Below the pieces are notes generated by a model. That model did not search any database. It saw nothing but the letters and a program-made list of their open reading frames with translations, and was not told the origin of the DNA. DNA of 64,000 nt. It comes from CAVZZG01 sp963779685. GTDB taxonomy: Bacteria > Actinomycetota > Thermoleophilia > Gaiellales > F1-60-MAGs149. This document shows positions 54,971 through 62,275 of the stretch, one piece after another; the first letter of the stretch is position 1; each line of letters starts with the position of its first letter. Where the stretch lies: positions 806,001 through 870,000 of the forward strand of contig CAVZZG010000001.1 of assembly GCA_963779685.1 (NCBI GenBank). Direction: 5' to 3'. The translations under genes were made by a program, and so were the position numbers.

Positions 54971-56466
54971 TGGCCGCATCCGCTCGCCGGGCGCGCGGGT
55001 TCGACCGGTGGCTCCCCCGAGGCACCGCCCCCACACTGATCGCGTGGGGCGTGCTGCTGGTCATCGCGATCCTCGTGCTGCATCCCTTCCGGTCGCCCGC
55101 CAACGAGGGCGCGATCGCGCTGGTGCTGCTCCTGCCGCCACTGGTCGCCACAGGCGCAGGGCCGCTCGTCGCCGGCGGCGCAGCGCTCGTCACCGGCATG
55201 GCGTTCAACTTCTTCTTCACGCAGCCCTACGACTCGCCGCGGATCGAGTCGCCATCGAGCATCGCGGCATTCTTCGTCTACCTGGTCGTGGCGGTGATCG
55301 TCGCAGCGGCGGTGGCGCGCATGCGCGATGCCCGCGTGCTGGCCGACCGGCGTGCCCGCGATGCGACCCTCCTGCAGTCGCTCACGGTCGAGCTGATCCG
55401 CAACGCGCAGCTCGTGCCCACGTTGCGCAGCGCGCTCGCCGGTCTGGTCGACGCACTGGTCCTGGACGGCGTCTGCCTCCATGCGACCCTCGACGGGGAG
55501 GACCTCGCGGCCGCCGCCGGCGACGCCACGCGCTGTGAGGAGGTCGCCCGGCGATTGCTCGCGTCAGGCCCGGCGACGCAGTCGGTAGTGGGCCTGCGCC
55601 CGCCCGGAGAGGCGGCTGCATTCCCGCTCATCTCCGGGGCCGGCCCGCTCGGCGTCCTCGTCGCCGATGCCGGGGGCGGTGCGCTGGGTGCCGACCGCGA
55701 GCGCCTGCTGGAGGCCTTCGCCGGGGTCGTCGCCCTCGCCGTGGAGCGCGCCCGGCTGGCATCGGAGGGCCTTCGCCGGCGAGCGCTCGAGGAGACCGAC
55801 CGTCTCCGCACGACACTCGTGCAGTCGGTCTCGCACGACCTCCGCACTCCGCTGACGGCGATCCGCTTGACGGCGTCGGCGCTCCGCGATGGCGCCGCCG
55901 ATACGCCGGCCCGGGACGAGATGCTCGGCGACATCGAGGAACAGGCCGAGCGCCTGGGGCAGCTGGTGACGAACCTGCTCGACCTCTCCCGGATCGAGAC
56001 CGGCACGTTGAAATTGCACCGCGAGCACGTCCCTGTCGACGAGCTCCTCTACGGCGCCGTCGCGGCCGCGTCGCTAGGCCCCGACGAGGCCCGGGTCGTC
56101 GTCGACGTGGCCGACGACTCGCCGCTGCTCGACGTCGATGAGACGCTGATGCGCCAGGTCATCGTCAATCTCCTTCGCAATGCCGTGCGGTTCGACCGCG
56201 CCGGCCCGATCGAGCTCACCGCCGGTAGCGCCGGCGGCACCGTGGACGTCCGCGTCGTCGATCACGGCACCGGCATCCCGGAGGCGGAACGGCACCGCCT
56301 GTTCGAGCCGTACCATCGCCGCCGCCCGGGTGTGCGGCTCGAGGGCACCGGACTCGGGCTCGTCATCAGCCGCGGATTCGTCGAGGCCAACGGCGGCACG
56401 ATCAGGGTGGAACCCACGCTCGGAGGCGGCGCGACCTTCATCGTCGCGCTGCCGGTGGCACGGTGA
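54970..56466 (+). CDS. kdpD: KdpD C-terminal histidine kinase as a separate protein
   Basis: A 498-residue kinase equal to the C-terminal part of KdpD. Four helices of the DUF4118 type (about 22-120, with TGMAFNFFFTQPYDSP) are followed by a GAF-like domain (about 140-270), a HisKA box SVSHDLRTPLTAIRLTASAL (phospho-His near 295) and an HATPase: VNLLRNAVRF, DHGTGIPEA and GTGLGLVISRGFVEANGG. The N-terminal KdpD/USP region is absent and is encoded separately at 49252-50364. It overlaps kdpC and kdpE (GTGA). Confidence 0.93.
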   Translation: MAASARRARGFDRWLPRGTAPTLIAWGVLLVIAILVLHPFRSPANEGAIALVLLLPPLVATGAGPLVAGGAALVTGMAFNFFFTQPYDSPRIESPSSIAAFFVYLVVAVIVAAAVARMRDARVLADRRARDATLLQSLTVELIRNAQLVPTLRSALAGLVDALVLDGVCLHATLDGEDLAAAAGDATRCEEVARRLLASGPATQSVVGLRPPGEAAAFPLISGAGPLGVLVADAGGGALGADRERLLEAFAGVVALAVERARLASEGLRRRALEETDRLRTTLVQSVSHDLRTPLTAIRLTASALRDGAADTPARDEMLGDIEEQAERLGQLVTNLLDLSRIETGTLKLHREHVPVDELLYGAVAAASLGPDEARVVVDVADDSPLLDVDETLMRQVIVNLLRNAVRFDRAGPIELTAGSAGGTVDVRVVDHGTGIPEAERHRLFEPYHRRRPGVRLEGTGLGLVISRGFVEANGGTIRVEPTLGGGATFIVALPVAR

Positions 56467-57155
56467 GCGCCGCCCGCCAGATCCTGCTGGTCGACGACGA
56501 GCCCGCGATCCTCCGCGCGCTCCGACACGCACTCGAGGTGCATGGCTACACGATCCACGCCGCGATGACCGGGGAGCAAGCGGTGGCGCGCGTGGCCGAT
56601 CTCGATCCGGACCTCGTCATCCTCGACCTCGGACTCCCCGGCATCGACGGGCTGGAGGTCATCCGCCGCGTCCGCGCCTTCGCGCCCCACGTGCCGATCC
56701 TGGTGCTGTCGGCGCACGGCGACGACGATTCGAAGGTCCGTGCCCTCGACCTCGGCGCCGACGACTACGTCGCCAAGCCGTTCTCGATGCGGGAACTGCT
56801 GGCCCGCGTGCGGACCGCCCTGCGCCATGGCGACCGGACGGCGCCGCTCGAGGCGTCGGTCATCGAACGGGGCGACCTCACCGTCGATCTCGTCCGGCGC
56901 TCGGTCACGGTCGGCGGCCGGCCGGTTTCCCTCACGAAGACACAGTTCGACCTCCTCGTCTGCTTCGCCCGGCATCCGAACCGCGTGCTCACCCATCGGA
57001 TGCTGGCGACCGAGGTCTGGGGCGACACGGATGGAGCGGAGACCACCAACATCCGCGTGTTCGTCTCCCAGCTGCGCCAGCGCCTCGAGAGCGGCCGGCC
57101 GACTCGCATCGTGACGGAGCCCGGCGTCGGCTACCGGTTCGTTCCGCACTCCTGA
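56463..57155 (+). CDS. kdpE: Response regulator KdpE (OmpR family)
   Basis: A 230-residue regulator. The receiver domain has DDEP, LVILDLGLPGIDGLEVI (phospho-Asp about 53) and DDYVAKPFSMRELLARVRT. The winged helix is VGGRPVSLTKTQFDLLVCFARHPNRVLTHRMLATEVWG, ending RIVTEPGVGYRFVP. It activates kdpFABC when K+ is scarce. The GTG start overlaps the kinase stop. It is convergent with the M14 peptidase gene, 13 bases away. Confidence 0.95.
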   Translation: MSAARQILLVDDEPAILRALRHALEVHGYTIHAAMTGEQAVARVADLDPDLVILDLGLPGIDGLEVIRRVRAFAPHVPILVLSAHGDDDSKVRALDLGADDYVAKPFSMRELLARVRTALRHGDRTAPLEASVIERGDLTVDLVRRSVTVGGRPVSLTKTQFDLLVCFARHPNRVLTHRMLATEVWGDTDGAETTNIRVFVSQLRQRLESGRPTRIVTEPGVGYRFVPHS

Positions 57156-57168
57156 TCAGGCGGGATGG

Positions 57169-57915
57169 TCAGGATCCGGCCGGGGCCAAGCGTTGGGCGA
57201 GTGCGACGATGGCGTCCGAGAACCGCTCGACGCCACGCCGGTCGAGGGGCCCGGGAGGAAGCTCGACGACGAACGCGGTGGTGCCGGGAAACACGTGGTT
57301 CTGCCAGGTAGCGGCGCTGCCGGGGTACCTCGGCAGGCGCACGAGTGGTAGGCCCACCCGGCGGCTGTAGCCGCGTTCGATCGAGAGCGCGCCGCCGGAT
57401 GCGTCCACGACCCCGAGCGCCTGGTGGAACCAGATCGTGACGGCGGGCCGGATCGTCTTGATGAGCTTCGTCGCGAAGCGCGATTCGGGCTCGGAGAGTG
57501 CCCGCCGCCCCGCGTACTCGGCAGAGCCCGGCGGCCCCAGCCGACGCCACCGGTACGGCCAGTTCCGGTTCAGGTCGACGCCGTGCGCGTTCGCGCGGGT
57601 GCCCGCGTGCACGCCGTCCGGATTCAGACTCAACACGACCCAGATCGCGGTGCCGGCCGCGGGCGGGTCGGTGGCGATGTCGCGCGCGATCGCGATGCCC
57701 GCCGTTTCGTTGCCGTGCATCGACCCGATCACCAGCACGGGCCGGGCGGCAGCATCGCGCCCCTTGCGGAAGGCCGTGATGCGGCGGCCCTCGACCGAGC
57801 GGCCGAGCAGCCGCACGCGCTGCGGACCGCGCGCACCGCTGGCCGGCGCCGCGCCGGCGACAACCAGGACCGCCGCGATCGCGAGCAGGCACGAGAGCCG
57901 GCGTTGGCGGCGCAT
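57169..57915 (-). CDS. Secreted M14-family zinc carboxypeptidase
   Basis: A 248-residue protein with signal peptide (about 1-27, LLAIAAVLVVAGAAPASG). Zinc ligands: GSMHGNETAG (H-x-x-E, about 66-69) and the later His of IWFHQALGVV. The catalytic Glu is in TAFVVELPPG. LNPDGVHAGTRANAHGVDLNRNWP is the substrate-binding region common to MpaA and gamma-D-glutamyl peptidases. It likely trims cell-wall peptides outside the membrane. Its start lies 55 bases downstream of the VOC gene on the same strand. Confidence 0.9.
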   Translation of the reverse strand: MRRQRRLSCLLAIAAVLVVAGAAPASGARGPQRVRLLGRSVEGRRITAFRKGRDAAARPVLVIGSMHGNETAGIAIARDIATDPPAAGTAIWVVLSLNPDGVHAGTRANAHGVDLNRNWPYRWRRLGPPGSAEYAGRRALSEPESRFATKLIKTIRPAVTIWFHQALGVVDASGGALSIERGYSRRVGLPLVRLPRYPGSAATWQNHVFPGTTAFVVELPPGPLDRRGVERFSDAIVALAQRLAPAGS

Positions 57916-57970
57916 ACCGGCATCATCGCAGCCAGCGGTCTACGGGCGCCGTCTCCGCGGCCGCCGGAAT

Positions 57971-58375
57971 TCAGGCGTGTTGCTCGACTGCGAAGGGAAG
58001 GGCGCTGCGGTCCTCGACGGCGACCACCACCTCGAGCATGGCACCGTCGGGATCGGTTGCGAGCAGGCTGACGTGCGCGCCGACGCGGAAGTCGATGACC
58101 TGCCCGTCGCAGGCCCCGCGGGCGACGAGGCGGGTGCGGATGGCGGCGAACTCCGCCACATCCGAAGCCTCCAGCGCCACGTGGTGCACGTGCGCCGGCG
58201 CCCACCCGGCGGCGATCGACGGTTCTTCGAAGACGTGTAGCGTGACGCCGCCGATCCGGACGACCGATGGCTGGCCGCACCGGTCGGGGATGTCGGCGTC
58301 GAAGACGTCGCGGTAGAAGGCGACGGTGTCGTCGTAGCGGGCCGTAAAGATCGCGACGTGGTGGATCCGGTCCAT
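57971..58375 (-). CDS. VOC family (glyoxalase-fold) protein
   Basis: A 134-residue protein. It starts MDRIHHVAIFTARYDDTVAFYRDVF and repeats the unit in HVHHVALEASDVAEFAAIRTRL, ending LLATDPDGAMLEVVVAV. The H at the start of each unit and the terminal Glu are in metal-binding positions. It follows the nitronate monooxygenase stop by 6 bases and so probably belongs to the nar-linked operon. Confidence 0.85.
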   Translation of the reverse strand: MDRIHHVAIFTARYDDTVAFYRDVFDADIPDRCGQPSVVRIGGVTLHVFEEPSIAAGWAPAHVHHVALEASDVAEFAAIRTRLVARGACDGQVIDFRVGAHVSLLATDPDGAMLEVVVAVEDRSALPFAVEQHA

Positions 58376-58381
58376 CCCCGG

Positions 58382-59487
58382 CTACCCGCCTTCGAGGAGC
58401 GCTGAGGTCTCCGCCCAGAGCCGGCGCGTGCGCTCGGCCGCCGGCTCCGCGGCGGCGAACGCGGCTGCCTGGCCGGCCCAGGCCTGCATGCGCTGCACGT
58501 CGCCGGACCGGTCGCCATCCCGTCGCATGCCGGCCGTGAGGCCGCGCTGCACCGGGTAGGGCGCCGGCCGCGGCGCATCAGCGGCCGCCGATGCGCGCAC
58601 GTAGTCGGTCGCGATGGCGCGGCCCCAGCGTCCCGAGAACGCGCGCGTGAGCTGCGTGTCCTCGGGTGCGAGCCCGACCAGAGCGTCCGACCAGGCGGGG
58701 TTGATCGTGGCCTCGGGACAGCGCAGGAAGCCCGTGCCGATCGCCACCGCGCTGGCGCCGAGCGTGAGGGCCGCCGCGATGCCGCGGGCGTCGCCGATGC
58801 CGCCGGCGGCGATCACCGGGACGTCCACGGCGTCGACGACCTGCGGCAGCAGGGCGAACAGGCCGACCGATTGGTCGCGGCCTCGCTCCGCGTCGAAGCA
58901 GCCCCGGTGGCCACCTGCCTCCGACCCCTGCGCGACGATCAGATCGGCGCCCGCAGCGGCCGCGGCCCGCGCTTCGGCCAGCGTGCTGACGTTGGCGCAC
59001 CAGGCGATGCCGGCAGCCTGGATCGCGCCGTGCGTAGCCGGCCCAGGTACAGGCCCATCACGGATGAGATCACGGCGGGCTCCGCCGCCAGCACCGCGTC
59101 GCACTGGGCGTCGAAGTCGTGCAACGGCATCGCGGCGTCCGCCGCGACCGGTGGCCCCCACTGGCCCAGGAACTCGCGCACGCGCAACTCGTGCTGCGGG
59201 TCGCGCCGAGGCGGCGGGTCAGGTACCCACAGGTTGATCTGCAGAGGTGCCGCGACCGCGGCCCGGTACTCCGCCACCCAGTCGGCGATCTGGCCGGGGC
59301 TCAGGAGCAGCGCTCCGAGTGCGCCCATGCCGCCGCCCTGCGCGACCGCGATGGACAGCGACGGCGGGCAGGCCCCGGCCATCGGCGCCAGCAGCACCGG
59401 CGAGGGGAGGTCGAAGCGCCGGGCGAATGCGCGAGCCCGGACGAGCGGCTTGGTGGCGTCCACGCTGGCGGCCAATCTACCAGCCAC
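58382..59487 (-). CDS. Nitronate monooxygenase (2-nitropropane dioxygenase family), one frameshift
   Basis: A flavoenzyme that oxidises alkyl nitronates to carbonyl compounds and nitrite; about 368 residues. The N-terminal part holds VLLAPMAGACPPSLSIAVAQGGGMGALGALLLSP. The second frame has IVAQGSEAGGHRGCF (catalytic His), VPVIAAGGIGDARGIAAALTLGASAVAIGTGFL and TRAFSGRWGRAIATDY. The frame changes at about 59043-59052 where AVISSVMGLY should join PGPATHGAIQAAGIAW; one C seems lost from a CCC run. It starts (GTG) 12 bases after the narI stop. Confidence 0.82.
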
Positions 59488-59499
59488 CAGCGGTGGCGT

Positions 59500-60204
59500 T
59501 CAGCGCACGGTGGGTCGCCGGGTGCCGCGGGCGGCGCGGTAGACGATGGGGCGGCGAGTCAGGTAGCGCCAGGGGACGCTCCAGACGTGGACGAGGCGGG
59601 TGAACGGCCAGAGCGCGTAGAGCGCGAAGGCGCCGAGTACGTGGAGCTGGTAGAGCAGCGGCGCGCTCTCGATCGCGCCGGCGGTCGGGTCGAGCGTGAC
59701 CATGCCGCGGAAGTACGGCGAGACGGTGGTGCGGTAGTCGTAGCCGTCGGTGAGGAGCTGGTAGCCGCTCGTCGCGAGGACGCCCGTGATGATCACCAGC
59801 GTCAGCGCGGCGTACGCGACGAGGTCGGGGGTCGTGGTGGTGGCCGCGACGCGAGGGACGGTCAGGCGCCGCTCGATCAGGATGACCAATCCGGCGAGGC
59901 AGAGCAGGCCGGCGAGCGACCCCATCGCGACGCTCGCAGTGTGATAGCCGTGTTCGGAGACCCCGAGGCGCTCGGTCACCGAGGCCGGCACCAGGATGCC
60001 GAGGACGTGGCCGCCGATCGCCATCAGCATGCCGGCGTGGAACAGGTTCGAGCCCCAGGCGAGGCGGCGGCGCTCGAGCAGCTGGGTCGAGCGTGTCGTC
60101 CAGCCGAACTGGTCGGTGCGCCAGCGCCACACGTGCCCGACCGCAAACACCGTCAGCGCGGCATACGGGAGCACGACCCAGATGACGAGGTCGGCCCGGC
60201 TCAT
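59500..60204 (-). CDS. narI: Respiratory nitrate reductase gamma subunit NarI
   Basis: A 234-residue cytochrome b membrane subunit with five helices. Haem-ligand histidines are in WGSNLFHAGMLMAIGGHVLG (first pair) and LLYQLHVLGAFALYALWPFTRLVHVWS (second pair). It takes electrons from the quinol pool to NarH. The ATG overlaps the narJ stop (ATGA). The nitronate monooxygenase follows directly. Confidence 0.96.
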   Translation of the reverse strand: MSRADLVIWVVLPYAALTVFAVGHVWRWRTDQFGWTTRSTQLLERRRLAWGSNLFHAGMLMAIGGHVLGILVPASVTERLGVSEHGYHTASVAMGSLAGLLCLAGLVILIERRLTVPRVAATTTTPDLVAYAALTLVIITGVLATSGYQLLTDGYDYRTTVSPYFRGMVTLDPTAGAIESAPLLYQLHVLGAFALYALWPFTRLVHVWSVPWRYLTRRPIVYRAARGTRRPTVR

Positions 60205-60797
60205 CGCGGCATGACCTCCGCGGGCGCGAACGGCTCGAGGCCGACCAGTTCGCCGGGTGGGCCATCGGAGGCGAGCTGCTGAGCGGCGGCACGGTCGGCC
60301 CGCGTCAGCCGCGGCAGGGTCGCGCAGACGGCGTCGAGGACGTGGGCGTACGGGCTCCGCTTCTCGTGGAGACGGGTGCGGACGAGCTCGATGGCCGGGC
60401 GGACATCCGCTAGTGCGGCCTCGCCCTCCTCCGGTTCCAGGGCGCGCAGCTCGAGCAGCACGGCGAGATGATCGGGCAGCTCACCGTCGGTCAGGTCGAG
60501 GCCGACGGCTCGCAGCCGCTGCTTCAGGCCGATCAGCCGGCCGCCGCGCTGCCGGCGATCGCCGTGGGTGTGGGCGGTGAGGTGCAGGCTCGCGCGACGG
60601 TCGAAGTCGAAGGCGTCGACGTAGAGCCGCTGGCGCTCGAGCGGCGGACGTCCGGCGACGTCGGTGAAGAACCGGACCAGCGGGTCGGCGACGGCTGGCG
60701 GGGCGCTCGTGGCGGCCGCTTCGACGAGCGGCTCCTCCGCGAGCAGGCCGGCGTCCGGGAACGTCAGGAGCCGGGCGATGGCGAGGTCGACGCTCAT
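60201..60797 (-). CDS. narJ: Nitrate reductase assembly chaperone NarJ
   Basis: A 198-residue all-helical chaperone of the TorD/NarJ class: RLYVDAFDFDRRASLHLTAHTHGDRRQRGGRLIGLKQRLRAVG matches the conserved YVxxFDxxxxxSLyL and H-G-D-R-x-R-G segments. It loads the molybdenum cofactor into NarG before membrane insertion. ATG start overlaps narH stop, and its stop overlaps narI start. Confidence 0.94.
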   Translation of the reverse strand: MSVDLAIARLLTFPDAGLLAEEPLVEAAATSAPPAVADPLVRFFTDVAGRPPLERQRLYVDAFDFDRRASLHLTAHTHGDRRQRGGRLIGLKQRLRAVGLDLTDGELPDHLAVLLELRALEPEEGEAALADVRPAIELVRTRLHEKRSPYAHVLDAVCATLPRLTRADRAAAQQLASDGPPGELVGLEPFAPAEVMPR

Positions 60798-62275
60798 GCG
60801 ACGCTCCCCGGCCCGGGGATGCAACGGCCCGGGCCGCCCGCACGGTCGAGGCCGCACGAACCCTGCATCGCGTACAGGCTGGCGGCCTCCTCCCGGTGCG
60901 CCTTCGGGATCACGAAGCGCTCGTCATACCGTGCCAGGGCGAGCAGCCGGAAGAGAGCCTCGAGCTCGCGCTCGGCGTCGCTCGGGGTCGTCGCGTTCCC
61001 CTGGGTGATGGCGATGCCCCGCGCGCGCATGTGCCGGCGCATCGCCGCGAGCACGGTCAGCACGCGCCGGACGTGCCCCTCGTCACCTGCGGTGAGGAAC
61101 GACGCCAGGTAGGCGATCGGGATCCGCAGGTCGTCGATCAGATGGAAGACGTCGTCGGGGTCGGCCTCCGCGCCGTTCCCCTCGATGGCGCTGGTGACCG
61201 GCGACAGCGGTGGCACGTACCACACCATCGGCATCGTCCGGTATTCCGGGTGCAGCGGCAGCGCCACGCGGTGGCGGACGGCGAGCTGGTAGACCGGCGA
61301 GCGTCTCGCAGCCTCGATCCAGTCCTCGGGGATGCCGTCGACGCGAGCCTGCGCGGCGACGGCGGGGTCGCTCGCGTCGCAGAACAGGTCGAGCTGGGCC
61401 TCGTAGAGGTCCTTCGGGTCGGGGACGGAGGCGGCCTCCTCGACTCGATCGGCGTCGTACAGGATCACGCCGAGGTACCGGATCTTGCCGACGCAGGTCT
61501 CGGAGCAGATGGTCGGCATCCCCGCCTCCATGCGCGGGTAGCACAGCGTGCACTTTTCGGCCTTGCCGGTCTGCCAGTTGAAGTAGACCTTCTTGTACGG
61601 GCAGCCGGAGACGCACATCCGCCAGCCGCGGCACTTGTCCTGATCGACGAGGACGATGCCGTCCTCCTCGCGCTTGTACATTGCGCCGGAGGGGCATGAG
61701 GCGACGCAGGACGGGTTCAGGCAGTGCTCGCAGATGCGCGGCAGGTAGAGCATGAATGCCTGCTCGAAGGCGAGCTTGACCTGGTCTTCGATGCCGCGCA
61801 GGTTCGGGTCGCGGCGGGCGGTGTCGGGGCCGCCGGCGAGGTCGTCCTCCCAGTTCGGCCCCCAGGCGATGTCGAGCGGCCTGCCTGTGATCTGCGATTC
61901 GGGCCGGGCAGTCGGCTGGTGTTCGGAGTCGGCCGCGCGGGTGAGCGTCTGGTAGTCGTAGGTCCACGGCTCGTAGTAGTCGTCGAGCTCGGGCAGGTCG
62001 GGGTTCGCGAAGATGCGGGTGAGCTTCGAGAGTCGGCCGCCGGCTCTCAACCGCAGCCGGCCGTTGCGATCGAGCTGCCAGCCGCCGCGCCACCGCTCCT
62101 GGTCCTCCCACCGCTTCGGGTAGCCGCCGCCGGGCTTCGTCTCGACGTCGTTGAACCACATGTACTCGGCACCGGCCCGATTCGTCCAGACGGTCTTGCA
62201 CGTGACCGAGCACGTGTGACAGCCAATGCACTTGTCGAGGTTCATGACCATGCCGAGTTGGGCCCGGATGCGCAT
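60794..62275 (-). CDS. narH: Nitrate reductase beta subunit NarH
   Basis: A 493-residue iron-sulfur subunit with four cluster-binding groups: CIGCHTCSVTCKTVW, CEHCLNPSCVASCPSGAMYK, CRGWRMCVSGCPYKKVYFNW and KCTLCYPRMEAGMPTICSETC. In the third group the second Cys is replaced by Trp (CRGWRMC), as in NarH proteins, giving a [3Fe-4S] centre. It passes electrons from NarI to NarG. ATG overlaps the narG stop (ATGA). Confidence 0.97.
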   Translation of the reverse strand: MRIRAQLGMVMNLDKCIGCHTCSVTCKTVWTNRAGAEYMWFNDVETKPGGGYPKRWEDQERWRGGWQLDRNGRLRLRAGGRLSKLTRIFANPDLPELDDYYEPWTYDYQTLTRAADSEHQPTARPESQITGRPLDIAWGPNWEDDLAGGPDTARRDPNLRGIEDQVKLAFEQAFMLYLPRICEHCLNPSCVASCPSGAMYKREEDGIVLVDQDKCRGWRMCVSGCPYKKVYFNWQTGKAEKCTLCYPRMEAGMPTICSETCVGKIRYLGVILYDADRVEEAASVPDPKDLYEAQLDLFCDASDPAVAAQARVDGIPEDWIEAARRSPVYQLAVRHRVALPLHPEYRTMPMVWYVPPLSPVTSAIEGNGAEADPDDVFHLIDDLRIPIAYLASFLTAGDEGHVRRVLTVLAAMRRHMRARGIAITQGNATTPSDAERELEALFRLLALARYDERFVIPKAHREEAASLYAMQGSCGLDRAGGPGRCIPGPGSVA

